Shown: piece after piece, positions 54,670 to 63,376 of the stretch
Position numbering within the stretch: position 1 is the first letter of the stretch
Layout: the number at the start of each line of letters is the position of its first letter
From: Pseudoalteromonas luteoviolacea
Lineage (GTDB): Bacteria > Pseudomonadota > Gammaproteobacteria > Enterobacterales > Alteromonadaceae
DNA length: 64,000 nucleotides
Direction: 5' to 3'
Assembly (NCBI RefSeq): GCF_021654285.1
Contig: NZ_JAKFZS010000013.1
Span: forward strand, 1-64,000
The notes under the pieces: model-generated
What the model was told of the DNA's origin: nothing
Databases searched by the model: none
What the model saw: the letters and a program-made list of their open reading frames with translations, nothing else
Translations under genes and position numbers: made by a program

Positions 54670-55194
54670 TTAACGTTCGTCTTCTGGTGGAAGTTCCTTA
54701 ATGTGTGCCATACCTGAGCCTATTTCGAGAATTTGTCTGCCGAGAACATCAGCTGGCGCATTTGAAATCCACACTTTAATTAGGCCATTTCGTTTTATAC
54801 CCACGATGAGGTAGGGATGTTTCCAGTTTTTATACTGGCCAGTCCGCCTGTTAATATAAGGCTTTATTTGTTGGATAAACTCATAACCAGCTTTGTTATC
54901 TATTTGTGCTTCGCCTACCCAAAAGAGTTCAGTACTCAAGTCGTACCAAGCAATAACGACGGTATTCGGAAAGGGGGTATCATATACAAAAGACAATGCT
55001 CCAGAGTCTTTCCAGCAACACCCTATTGCACCGGCTGGCACACTCCATGTCTCATCAAATGTGACTTCCCCTACCATAAGAATTGGCCCCTTTTCAGCGG
55101 CAACTCCTACGCTCATTTCTTCTACTTGATAACTTGAACTACAACCCATGATTAACAACAAGATACCAATTGAGATAATTATTCTTTTCGCCAC
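54670..55194 (-). CDS. tandem lipoprotein 1, putative cognate Tle1 immunity protein
   Basis: GTG start at 55194, which lies inside the last codons of the lipase gene (16-base overlap), so translation is probably coupled to the effector. 174 residues; lipobox IMGC, Cys18, then Ser-Ser. It is the most distinct copy in its middle (EKGPILMVGEVTFDETW, PFPNTVVIAWYDLSTELFWVG). Position next to the effector makes it the likely cognate immunity protein, acting in the periplasm where the lipase would reach phospholipids; this is inference. Confidence 0.75.
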   Translation of the reverse strand: MAKRIIISIGILLLIMGCSSSYQVEEMSVGVAAEKGPILMVGEVTFDETWSVPAGAIGCCWKDSGALSFVYDTPFPNTVVIAWYDLSTELFWVGEAQIDNKAGYEFIQQIKPYINRRTGQYKNWKHPYLIVGIKRNGLIKVWISNAPADVLGRQILEIGSGMAHIKELPPEDER

Positions 55195-57269
55195 TGTGGA
55201 TTGACTCCTATGTTATAAACCTGCCAACGACCTTGACTGGATACGCTGTTGCTTGGGGTGTTATAAAAGATTTCCCGAATACCATTGTCGGCGACAAATT
55301 CCGCATCATCTTCCACCGAGTAAGCAATGGTGTCGACAAAGCCTGCATATTTATGGCTGTGGTGAATATAATATCGATACAGCCACTGCCAATCTTGGCT
55401 GTTGACTCCGCCGCGCATAGCAGCCTCGACCGTCGATTTTAACTCATCGGGTAATTCATATTGATAAGTGCGTTTTCCATTTCTTTGATAAATGCTCGAA
55501 AGCGTATCAATGGGTAAAAATGGCACGCCATATTTTACAGCCTCTGCATACATTGCATGCAGTGCGTAGTGGGGCAGTTGGTTATTAACTTGACGGTACC
55601 AACGGGGCTTATAGGTGGTGACCACGGTATTCTCATGCCGTTTTTTAAGATGTTTATTTTTGTTTAATCCCGTGCCCATTTTAACAAAAGTAATGTCTAT
55701 GCCTGGCCAATGATATTTTTGCTCAAGCTCCGCTTTTTTTGTTGCGAGGCGGGTATCATGATGAGGGTGTGATGGGTGCCCCTCTATATATTGCCGTGGA
55801 TATTTTATGGTGGTGCTATGGTGGCTGTAGCCTCCGCCAACATCCGCATGGGCACCGGGCAGCGTAATCTCTTTTATATTGCTGGCGGTATTGCCATCTG
55901 GCGTTTTTAAGCTGTGCAAGGGAAAGCTGTCGCGGCGCTCATCATAGGCAACGGGATGGTAGACAAAGCCGGCAGAGTGCTCGTTAATATCTAAATTGAC
56001 CGGATAGTCCAGCTTTTGCTTGGCATAATACTCGTTGTGGTGATCGTCTCCATCTCCTCCTATGGAAGACACGGTATCAAAAGGCCCCAAAAACCGTATC
56101 ATGGGGGTAATACCGCCCCAATAATTTGGGTTATCGCGGGTGATCTCATGAACTTGATTGACAAAGCAGCGCGCTGCGGTGGCTCCGCGGCTAAAGCCAA
56201 ATACGTCAATATGTATAAGCTGAATCAGCTTAGGGAGTACCGAATCACAGTAGGCTTGCAAATGATTTAAGCCACGTTTCACCTTGTCATCAAAGCTATT
56301 CGCAAAGGCCAAGTCCATGGTGTTATCGCTTTTATTATCTCGGGTACCAATGCCTTCTATATAGCGCCGTCGGATAAATGCTTCATTTCTTGGGTACAAC
56401 TCATATAACTTGGTGACATTGGTTGGCTCTTTATCATCACCAATCACTTTATTGTCATTGGTGCGGTTGTTGCCGGTGCCGTCAAAAAAGAGCCCAAAGC
56501 TCGGTGGTTCACTGAGAAGGCTAAGTTTGACATGGCCTTCGCTGGTGACTTGGTGATCAAGTAGCTGCACACCACCGCGTTTACCTATATTGAGGGCTTT
56601 TAATTTATCTAGGCTTTTAAAGTCCTTGAATGCCATATTGGGGATCAATACTTGCTCAGGGACGCCGAGTATTTTGGCGCTGAGACTATAATGGGTGTCA
56701 TCTTCTAAGCGCGGAAACAGCAGTTGATCTTGTGCAAGGCCATTATTGCTTCGAGACAAAACGGTTGGGCCCCCGCGCATCACAATACTGATGGGGATTT
56801 TTCCTTCAATCGTCACGATAAGGCGTTGATCGTTTAAATCAGGTGAATGAGTGTAATCGACGGGCACATGGGCCTGTGTATCTGGTGTGGCCGACGTGTC
56901 ATGATAACTGAGTGATCCAGCGCTGCCTTGCAGTGCTTGTGCTCTGGGCATCGCGGTAGCTTTTTTCAGTACAATGAGTTCATCTTTGGTGGTGGCGTGC
57001 TTGGCATGGGTAATTAACACATGGCCTTTTTTTTCTTTTAAAACCAGTTGAGTATCATGCGTGCTTCTAAGTTCACGCCATGTTTCTGGGGTTTTGATCA
57101 CAACCCAACTGCTAGCATGGGGCTTAAGCGCTTGGCGAATATCTCCGGGTAGTTTGGTGGCTGAATAGAGCTCAGTCACCTGTTCGCCTTTAGGCTTGTC
57201 AAAGGCTTCTAGTTTTGTGATCAGATCTTCGATTTCTGATTGCGTATCAACGCGACTTTGCGCATACAT
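55179..57269 (-). CDS. DUF2235 / Tle1-type phospholipase, probable type VI secretion effector
   Basis: ATG 57269 after AAGGA; 696 residues, no signal peptide. The DUF2235 alpha/beta-hydrolase domain (about 255-690) starts with FFDGTGNN. It has nucleophile Ser360 in VFGFSRGATAAR, Asp398 in GPFDTV and His474 in PGAHADVGGGY, a complete triad as in T6SS lipase family Tle1 (phospholipase A-type). The N-terminal 250 residues are beta-rich and may serve as adaptor or loading region. No VgrG, PAAR, Hcp or chaperone gene is present in the window, so delivery would rely on a T6SS encoded elsewhere. The following lipoproteins look like immunity genes. By eye this gene is richer in G+C than its flanks. 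Confidence 0.85.
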   Translation of the reverse strand: MYAQSRVDTQSEIEDLITKLEAFDKPKGEQVTELYSATKLPGDIRQALKPHASSWVVIKTPETWRELRSTHDTQLVLKEKKGHVLITHAKHATTKDELIVLKKATAMPRAQALQGSAGSLSYHDTSATPDTQAHVPVDYTHSPDLNDQRLIVTIEGKIPISIVMRGGPTVLSRSNNGLAQDQLLFPRLEDDTHYSLSAKILGVPEQVLIPNMAFKDFKSLDKLKALNIGKRGGVQLLDHQVTSEGHVKLSLLSEPPSFGLFFDGTGNNRTNDNKVIGDDKEPTNVTKLYELYPRNEAFIRRRYIEGIGTRDNKSDNTMDLAFANSFDDKVKRGLNHLQAYCDSVLPKLIQLIHIDVFGFSRGATAARCFVNQVHEITRDNPNYWGGITPMIRFLGPFDTVSSIGGDGDDHHNEYYAKQKLDYPVNLDINEHSAGFVYHPVAYDERRDSFPLHSLKTPDGNTASNIKEITLPGAHADVGGGYSHHSTTIKYPRQYIEGHPSHPHHDTRLATKKAELEQKYHWPGIDITFVKMGTGLNKNKHLKKRHENTVVTTYKPRWYRQVNNQLPHYALHAMYAEAVKYGVPFLPIDTLSSIYQRNGKRTYQYELPDELKSTVEAAMRGGVNSQDWQWLYRYYIHHSHKYAGFVDTIAYSVEDDAEFVADNGIREIFYNTPSNSVSSQGRWQVYNIGVNPQWRKE

Positions 57270-57449
57270 AACAATCCTTGTTAGCTAATGATTTAGTATT
57301 ATGCTATCACCTGTTGGGGACGGCTGTAAATATTTTATAATATTTGTTAACTTCTGGTTTTGGGGGCGGAAGTTTTATCCTCAGGTGTATTTTTATACGG
57401 CGGATTCAGGTACAGTCATGGTCTATGTATTATCAAGGAGATAGCCATC

Positions 57450-58250
57450 ATGACGCAGTTACCCATCTTTGTGGTTGATGCATTCACAAATACGCAATTT
57501 AAAGGTAATTCTGCCGCGGTTGTGCCATTAGAAGCTTGGATAAGTGATGAACTCATGCAGCGTATTGCTGCTGAAAATAACCTCTCAGAAACCGCCTTCT
57601 TAGTTAAAAATACGCCAAATAGCTATCAGATCCGTTGGTTCTCTCCGTTAACTGAAATTGCGTTTTGTGGCCATGCAACCCTTGCCAGCGCATTTGTTTT
57701 GTTTAATCACCTTGGCGTCTCTGAGCGTGTCGAATTTACCACGCAAACAGTAGGTAGCTTAACTGTAACGCAAACGGCTGAGTCGAAGTTAGTTATGAAC
57801 TTCCCGATGCAAATGCCTGAGCCTATATCAAACGTGCCAAGTGCGCTGCTAACGGGCTTATCAATCTCACCAAGCCAAGTACTTAAAAATCGCCAAGCGT
57901 ATTTTGCAATTTATGACAATGAAGTCGATGTGCATCAAGTGGCTTATGACGCGGCACAATTAAAGCAACTGGCGCCTTTGGATGTGGTGGTGAGTGCGCC
58001 GGGTTCTGAACATGATTTTGTTTCTCGGTATTTTTGGCCCGCGAATGGGGGCGAAGAAGATCCGGTTACCGGCTCAATTCATACCGGTCTTGCGCCGTTT
58101 TGGTCAAAGCGTTTTGATAAGCAAGTACTCAAGGCCTATCAAGCCTCAAAAAGGGGTGGACATTTAGTGTGTGAGGTTGATTTTAGTACTGAGCGAGTCA
58201 CCATTACCGGTGAAGCTGTACTGTACTTACAAGGCCATATTTGGGTTTAG
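57450..58250 (+). CDS. PhzF-family isomerase/epimerase
   Basis: ATG 57450 has AAGGAG 9 bases upstream; the frame is open to 57360, but without a ribosome site. 267 residues, typical. The N-terminal VVDAFTNTQFKGNSAAVV is the family's opening; catalytic Glu47 sits in NNLSETAF; FCGHATLASA and GGEEDPVTGSIHTGLAPFW are the second-half signatures. PhzF proteins are diaminopimelate-epimerase-fold isomerases; most members act on unknown metabolites, so a role in phenazine synthesis is not implied. Stand-alone gene, divergent from the lipase operon. Confidence 0.92.
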   Translation: MTQLPIFVVDAFTNTQFKGNSAAVVPLEAWISDELMQRIAAENNLSETAFLVKNTPNSYQIRWFSPLTEIAFCGHATLASAFVLFNHLGVSERVEFTTQTVGSLTVTQTAESKLVMNFPMQMPEPISNVPSALLTGLSISPSQVLKNRQAYFAIYDNEVDVHQVAYDAAQLKQLAPLDVVVSAPGSEHDFVSRYFWPANGGEEDPVTGSIHTGLAPFWSKRFDKQVLKAYQASKRGGHLVCEVDFSTERVTITGEAVLYLQGHIWV

Positions 58251-58290
58251 CCTAACGTCTTATTTAAACGTGCTTTATTGGGAGTAGTGA

Positions 58291-58758
58291 ATGGATAAAA
58301 AGCAGAAGTTTGCGATATGGGGTTTAATTTTTGTTGCGCTGATGGCGGCTGTGACCGTGGTTGCGCATATGTCTTGTATCTGGCTTGGGGAGGCCTGCTA
58401 TCGAGCGCAATTAGCGCCAAAAGAGGTGGTGGAGTCTGCTAAAAATGGTACCTTATTTGCGCCAATTGCCACGGTAGGCATCTCGTTTTTGTTTGCTTTA
58501 TGTGGTGCATATGCACTTGCAGGCGCAGGGCTCATTAAGCGTTTACCACTGACTTATATAGCACTGTGGGCCATTGGCGTGTTATGCACCTTACGGGGGA
58601 TAGTTGGCATTGGCTTTAGCCTAGTTTATGTAGATATGGTGACGGTGTATTCTTTTGTCGCTACTATGATTTGGTTTACCTGCGGGGTTATAACTTGCTT
58701 TGCCATCAAGTGGGTGCCGACATGTGCGCAGGCACCCAATAAGTCGGCACTGAACTAG
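58291..58758 (+). CDS. small four-helix membrane protein
   Basis: ATG 58291 after GGGAG. 155 residues with four hydrophobic segments (about 8-28, 55-78, 85-107 and 113-137) and three Cys near the ends. The pattern resembles small DUF-type inner-membrane proteins; I recognise no specific family. It follows the PhzF gene by 40 bases on the same strand and may be co-transcribed. Its stop is only one base from the stop of the convergent acyltransferase gene. Confidence 0.65.
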   Translation: MDKKQKFAIWGLIFVALMAAVTVVAHMSCIWLGEACYRAQLAPKEVVESAKNGTLFAPIATVGISFLFALCGAYALAGAGLIKRLPLTYIALWAIGVLCTLRGIVGIGFSLVYVDMVTVYSFVATMIWFTCGVITCFAIKWVPTCAQAPNKSALN

Positions 58759-58759
58759 G

Positions 58760-59929
58760 CTATAGGTATTTGAGCAGCGGACTGTGATGGGTTCGCTTAA
58801 TGGCCAAGTAATGTTTGCAAGGCACGTATAAAGCCAAGGTGATCCCAAGCCATGCAATATAAGCAAGTATTAAACTGGGTTCATAGCGACTTGGCCACTC
58901 CTCAGGCGTGCTGAAAAAGTGTATTGTTTGCCCATAGACAAGCCAGCTATAAGCTTGCGCGCTGAGGTTTATCGCTGGAATGTGTAGCAGGTAATAAAAT
59001 AGCGGAACGCCGCCTAAAATCTTAAACCCATCTAATAAGGTCAGTTTAAAGCCGCGATTTTGTAAATACTCTAAACTGGCCAAAATCAGTAAACCCGGAC
59101 CTAAAGTCATTAACAGATAAACGAGCGACGGTGGGTATTTGCTGTTATTCAGTAAAGACATGACGGACTCTGCGAAAGACGCTTCAGGTGTAAATAAATT
59201 CGGCTCCCCATAAATGTTGCCCAATTTGAGCAATACAAACAGTACCACAGCGAAAGTACCAAACAGTGCAAAGACCTTATATCTATATTGCGCACTGAGC
59301 TGAAACAAATATCCGCAGCAGTACCCTAAAGACATGACGGCAAACCAGGGGATCAAGGGGTAAAGGGCAAGTACGTCAACTTGCGTCGAAAAGGTCAATG
59401 TCGTCGGGCTATGTAAAATATGCCATAGCCACGCGAAGTCTTGTCCAAACCAGTTTAAGATGGCTTGATCTGGCAAGGTATTATGTGCACCGATCACCAC
59501 AATTGACATAATGCAGATCCATGTCAGAGGCAAGTAAATCAGTGCAGCCAAAATAATCATTGACCAGCCAATGGCCCAGATCACTTGTAAAAACACCACG
59601 TCATAACCAAACTGCCAACTAAAGTTGATCACGGTAAGCTCTAAAAAAATCAACCAAAGCCCTCGGCTGATCAGATAGTTACGTACTTTTGCAGTTGAGC
59701 GCACTTTGTCTGCATATAAGTAAGCGCCTATGCCAGTTAAAAATATAAACAAAGGGGCGCAAAAGTGGGTTACCCAGCGGGTTAAAAACCATGCCAGTGT
59801 CGTCTGATCAAGATCTGTGGGTGAAAAGGGGGTTTCTGCCCAGTAGCGCCGAGTATGATCCAGCGCCATGAGCACAATAATAAAGCCTCTCAGAATATCA
59901 AGAGAGTAGAGACGGTCAGTTTTAGCCAC
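58760..59929 (-). CDS. HGSNAT/DUF1624-like membrane acyltransferase
   Basis: GTG start at 59929. The 389-residue protein has about ten hydrophobic segments. N-terminal RLYSLDILRGFIIVLMALDHTR is the hallmark of DUF1624 / heparan-alpha-glucosaminide N-acetyltransferase-like proteins (Arg-Gly and Asp-His in helix 1), and WFLTRWVTHFCAPLFIFLTG continues the pattern. Members transfer acyl groups across or at the inner membrane, often to sugars. The acceptor is unknown. The GlxA-type regulator gene lies 90 bases upstream on the same strand, so co-expression is possible. Confidence 0.85.
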   Translation of the reverse strand: MAKTDRLYSLDILRGFIIVLMALDHTRRYWAETPFSPTDLDQTTLAWFLTRWVTHFCAPLFIFLTGIGAYLYADKVRSTAKVRNYLISRGLWLIFLELTVINFSWQFGYDVVFLQVIWAIGWSMIILAALIYLPLTWICIMSIVVIGAHNTLPDQAILNWFGQDFAWLWHILHSPTTLTFSTQVDVLALYPLIPWFAVMSLGYCCGYLFQLSAQYRYKVFALFGTFAVVLFVLLKLGNIYGEPNLFTPEASFAESVMSLLNNSKYPPSLVYLLMTLGPGLLILASLEYLQNRGFKLTLLDGFKILGGVPLFYYLLHIPAINLSAQAYSWLVYGQTIHFFSTPEEWPSRYEPSLILAYIAWLGITLALYVPCKHYLAIKRTHHSPLLKYL

Positions 59930-60019
59930 GGCTTATTCTTTTGTGAATTTAATGTTAATTAAAATCTAGTTGTAAAATAAGACTATGGCCAGTTGCTTGA
60001 TAAAAAACATATATTTTTT

Positions 60020-60991
60020 TTAGATATGCACAAGTTGCTCACGAAAAGCAGCGACGGATTTGCCAAAATGCCGTTTAAACTGTTTTGCCAGTGCTTGCGG
60101 GTCTTGGTAGCCCACGCTCTGGGCAATATCCCCAAAGTGTTTATTTGAATAGACAAGTAGCTCTTTGGTTTTCTCCAACCTAAGTAAGCGAATATAGTCA
60201 AATGGTGTCATGCCGACCGAGGACTTAAAGCGTCGAATGAGCGTACGCTCAGACACACATGCTAACTCAGCGAGTGCCTTGAGGTTGAATTGCGCACTGA
60301 GCTGTTTTTTTACATGGCATTGTACTAATTGCACAGCACTGTCTTGATGCGCATCTAGGGCGCTACTCATCATAAAGGCAGTTTGGCGAAGTTGTGGTTC
60401 AGGTATAGCAAGCCAACTCATGACTTTTTTAGCTGTATCTGCGCCGACTTGCTGTTTTATAAGCGCCAGCATAACGTACATGTAGCTATGAGCGGCGCCA
60501 GCGGTATATAGCTTTTGGTCGCAAAGATAAATGGGTGAGGTGTCTAGTTCTAAATGTGGAAAATGACGGTTGAAAAAAGCTTCTAACCACCAGCTTGCGG
60601 TGATCCGCTGTTTGTCTAATAGACCTAGCGCTGCTGCATAGGCAACGCCACAGCAACCAGCAATCAGTGTGGGTGAGGTAAGGGGCTTTAATTTTTCACT
60701 TAGCAGCGGGGCATAACTATTTAGCTTTTGGCACTCCTGCCAAAGGCGTTTGTCGCCTTGGTATTGACTACCAATGATGATCAACACATCAAAGTATTGT
60801 AAGTCCTTGAGTTGACAGTCAACCTTAAACGACAAGCCTTGGCTACTGACAACGCTTTGGTCATTTAAAGAGACAATTTGCCATTGATAAAATTGGGTCT
60901 GCATCACCTGATTAGCAACATTTAAAACATCAATGATCCCTGTTAACGCGCTTGCCATCACACCTTGTTGACATAACATTGCAACTTTCAT
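60020..60991 (-). CDS. GlxA-type AraC regulator (DJ-1/PfpI + HTH)
   Basis: ATG 60991 after AAGGGGTG; 323 residues. Residues 1-180 form a DJ-1/PfpI (class I glutamine-amidotransferase-like) domain with CCGVAYAAALGLLD at the nucleophile-elbow position (Cys present). Residues 220-323 are the AraC HTH pair: FNLKALAELACVSERTLIRRF, then FGDIAQSVGYQDPQALAKQFKRHFGKS. GlxA-type regulators sense metabolites and control nearby genes. The divergent MAPEG gene, whose start is 96 bases away, and the downstream acyltransferase are candidate targets; neither is shown. Confidence 0.9.
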   Translation of the reverse strand: MKVAMLCQQGVMASALTGIIDVLNVANQVMQTQFYQWQIVSLNDQSVVSSQGLSFKVDCQLKDLQYFDVLIIIGSQYQGDKRLWQECQKLNSYAPLLSEKLKPLTSPTLIAGCCGVAYAAALGLLDKQRITASWWLEAFFNRHFPHLELDTSPIYLCDQKLYTAGAAHSYMYVMLALIKQQVGADTAKKVMSWLAIPEPQLRQTAFMMSSALDAHQDSAVQLVQCHVKKQLSAQFNLKALAELACVSERTLIRRFKSSVGMTPFDYIRLLRLEKTKELLVYSNKHFGDIAQSVGYQDPQALAKQFKRHFGKSVAAFREQLVHI

Positions 60992-61086
60992 GTCGCTTTC
61001 ACCCCTTATCTTGTCATTAGTGACACTTTAGAGAGGGAGAGCGCTACTGTAAAGTGGTGGCACATTCATTGAGTAAGGAAATTTGT

Positions 61087-61503
61087 ATGTGGATCCAGTT
61101 CCCCATCATCGCTTTGGTACTGTTATTTTTATGGTTATGGCTTGCAACGGCCTGCTTACGCATAAAGGCAGTCCGGCGCGGTGAATTATCACTGCAAGCG
61201 GTCAATTTTGTGCTTAAAGATCAGATGGCTGAACGCACTCGGCTATATGGCAATAGCTATGATAACCAGTATCAGCAGCCTGTTTTGTTCATCTGTCTAT
61301 TAGCGCTGTTACATATTGAATCTGTGGCAGGCACAGGTTGGTATCTTCTTGCGTTTATATTTGTTGCTGCGCGTTATTGGCACTGCTATGAGCATATTCG
61401 TTCAACCAATATAAAGAGGCGAACAATGGCATTTGCGCTTTCAAGTCTTAGTTTGTTTGGCGGGTGGCTCGCTTGGTTTGCAAGTATGACTTTCACAGGA
61501 TAA
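61087..61503 (+). CDS. MAPEG-family membrane protein
   Basis: ATG 61087 after AAGGAA; the frame is open to 61054 without support. 138 residues with four hydrophobic helices (about 5-25, 65-82, 85-105 and 115-132). Signature residues of the MAPEG family are seen: ERTRLYGNSYDNQYQQPVLF in the first cytoplasmic loop (Asn/Gln-rich glutathione/substrate region) and AARYWHCYEHI in helix 3. MAPEG proteins are membrane glutathione-dependent transferases or related proteins; activity is not readable. It is divergent from the GlxA regulator gene. Confidence 0.8.
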   Translation: MWIQFPIIALVLLFLWLWLATACLRIKAVRRGELSLQAVNFVLKDQMAERTRLYGNSYDNQYQQPVLFICLLALLHIESVAGTGWYLLAFIFVAARYWHCYEHIRSTNIKRRTMAFALSSLSLFGGWLAWFASMTFTG

Positions 61504-61524
61504 ATACCTAGCTTGAAAACTAAA

Positions 61525-61547
61525 AAAGCAAGGCTGTGCCTTGCTTT
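61525..61547. terminator. bidirectional intrinsic terminator
   Basis: AAAGCAAGG (61525-61533) pairs with CCTTGCTTT (61539-61547), loop CTGTG. The T-rich flank is better on the minus strand (six A bases at 61522-61527), where it would end the convergent esterase gene; it also follows the MAPEG gene by about 22 bases. Confidence 0.85.
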
Positions 61548-61613
61548 GGTTGGTATCATAGTTTGCCACAAATTAACTGTTGTGGCTCAGCGAGAGTACT
61601 TTAATGGCTTGGG

Positions 61614-63083
61614 TTACTTTAACCATTCAATCATATTGGTCATCAAGGCTTGCGTTGCCACTAAACCATCTGGTCCACCGACGTCACATAGCCCTAAACC
61701 ACACCCATCAAAATGATGCTCGGCTTTTTCTAGTAAGTGCAGCTCGCTGCCGTTGCGGCATTGAACTTGAGCATATTGCTCATTAAACACCAGCGTATTT
61801 GCTTGTGCTGGGCCTGAAGCTATATTGCCTGTTAGTGCATTACATAGTCTCAATGACTGACTTGGCGATACTATGGTGTCAGCCATACCGTGGCTGATAA
61901 ACATCTCTGGTGCTTGAGTCGGCGCCTGTTCAATGGCTTGTAGCAAGCTATTGTTTACCACCACTGGCTCATTACCTGTTAAATCTTGCCAGTGGGCCTT
62001 GCCTGATAAAATGGCGATCATGCGTTCAATGTAACCATGTACATAAGTACCGTCTTGTACTTCTTTTAATTGATGAGCAAAATCGGCAACAGGGAACATG
62101 GGAGCGATTTTATCGACTTTATTAGGAAATTGCTGAGATAACCAAACGGCCATATGGCCACCTGCAGATTGTCCCGTAATTCGCACTGATTTGTTGCTGG
62201 TGGTGTAGTTTGCATTATTTGCTTGCACCCACAAAAATGCGTCACGAATATCTTGTTTACTGTCCTCAATATTAACTTGGTTACAGGCAGGGCCGGCTTC
62301 TCGGTCTTCAACTAAGCGATAATATGGCATATAGACCACAAATCCTGCATCTGTGAACTGTGCTAATTGTGCTTCTGCAGTGCGCGCTGTGCCAAGTCTT
62401 TCTAACCAGCCACCACCGTGGATCATCATAATGGGTGTGGCACTATGATTATTGGCATTTTTGTAAACACGCATTTCTAAATGACACGTACCGCGCTCGT
62501 TAAAGGTGGTTTTATATGTGGTACGTTGCACAAGCGGGATCTCAGCAAAATCTTGTGGCTTTGTGGTGATAGGTAAGGTCGCTGTGTAGCCTGGCATCCA
62601 AGCATCTTGGACAAAGTTTAAATCTTCACTGTTACCGTAGCGCTGTGCCTTGTAGTCAAATTCTCTTAAGCAAAACTCGGTGTCTGACTCATTTTTATAT
62701 TCTATGGCCGTAGTGCATTGTGCATCCGTGTAATACCAGCTTCTGTGTGCCAAGGCGGTATTTACTTCGTTACATTGGCCATCTTGGCTGTACAATTTTG
62801 GTAATAGGCTTACCGGCGGTTTACTTGCAACCGCTGCAAAGCAATAACTTGCACCAGTGACAATGCTTGTGATGTCTGCAGATCCGCTATTAAGCATTTC
62901 TCTGAGCGCTGCGTCATGGTGCTTGAAGTATCCCATAGACGCTTCCAAGGAAGGGTTGCCATTGGTCGGTTTTCCTTGTAGATAATGCGCAAGTAGGGCT
63001 TGCGGATCTGGAAATATTGATGCATTAGCAATGGCTGAAGCTGAGATAGCAAGACAGCCTATTAGGTTTGATAGGTGTTTCAT
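61614..63083 (-). CDS. secreted alpha/beta hydrolase (esterase/lipase, HSL/BD-FAE-like)
   Basis: ATG 63083 after AAGGAACG; 489 residues with a signal peptide ending near residue 20 (AIANA). The first 190 residues contain several Cys and are unlike known domains. Residues about 200-489 are an alpha/beta hydrolase: oxyanion motif MIHGGGW, nucleophile in ITGQSAGGHMA (GxSxG), acidic residue in HGMADTIV and catalytic His in EHHFDGCG. HGGG and GQSAGG suggest the hormone-sensitive-lipase/BD-FAE branch. It likely acts extracellularly or in the periplasm on esters. It is transcribed divergently from the protease gene. Confidence 0.85.
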   Translation of the reverse strand: MKHLSNLIGCLAISASAIANASIFPDPQALLAHYLQGKPTNGNPSLEASMGYFKHHDAALREMLNSGSADITSIVTGASYCFAAVASKPPVSLLPKLYSQDGQCNEVNTALAHRSWYYTDAQCTTAIEYKNESDTEFCLREFDYKAQRYGNSEDLNFVQDAWMPGYTATLPITTKPQDFAEIPLVQRTTYKTTFNERGTCHLEMRVYKNANNHSATPIMMIHGGGWLERLGTARTAEAQLAQFTDAGFVVYMPYYRLVEDREAGPACNQVNIEDSKQDIRDAFLWVQANNANYTTSNKSVRITGQSAGGHMAVWLSQQFPNKVDKIAPMFPVADFAHQLKEVQDGTYVHGYIERMIAILSGKAHWQDLTGNEPVVVNNSLLQAIEQAPTQAPEMFISHGMADTIVSPSQSLRLCNALTGNIASGPAQANTLVFNEQYAQVQCRNGSELHLLEKAEHHFDGCGLGLCDVGGPDGLVATQALMTNMIEWLK

Positions 63084-63376
63084 GGGCGTTCCTTGTTGAC
63101 ATACTGCTAGTAAAGACGTGATTTAAATTCAGATATTTAGAAGATTTTAATGAAGAACCGACTTGTAAATTAAGTTAACATTTTTGGTGGGTTATAACAC
63201 GCTATATAAATGCATATAACTGAATAGTATGCGGTATTTTTATGTTTTTTAAATTCATAAAAGTGTCATTTTAGTAATTTTTTTGTGCTTTAGGTGTTAT
63301 TTTTAATTGTTTTTTGTGTTTATATTGAGTACGGATTTTTTGGGTACAAATTAAAACAAAAAGTAAGTAGCGATTT
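63084..63376. other. divergent intergenic region
   Basis: AT-rich stretch between the hydrolase and protease genes; it must hold both promoters, but none is clear. AAGTAAG before 63377 is a weak ribosome site. Confidence 0.5.

Larger units (their letters stand above)
53014..55194 (-). repeat. four-copy tandem gene array, exact 552-bp period
   Basis: Four 525-base genes with 27-base spacers: starts at 55194, 54642, 54090 and 53538 are exactly 552 bases apart. Each of the three 27-base spacers carries AAGGAGCC. Leader types alternate (copies 1 and 3 MAK..ISIGILLLIMGC; copies 2 and 4 MATRIIILISALSLLIGC), suggesting duplication of a two-gene unit. Confidence 0.95.

Noticed and set aside
53014-55194. 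CRISPR or satellite interpretation of the 552-bp repeats
   Set aside because: Each unit is a complete lipoprotein gene with its own ribosome site; the repeats are far too long for CRISPR.
57360-57449. Upstream extension of the PhzF gene
   Set aside because: The in-frame extension lacks a ribosome site, and ATG 57450 has AAGGAG at good spacing and the canonical PhzF beginning.
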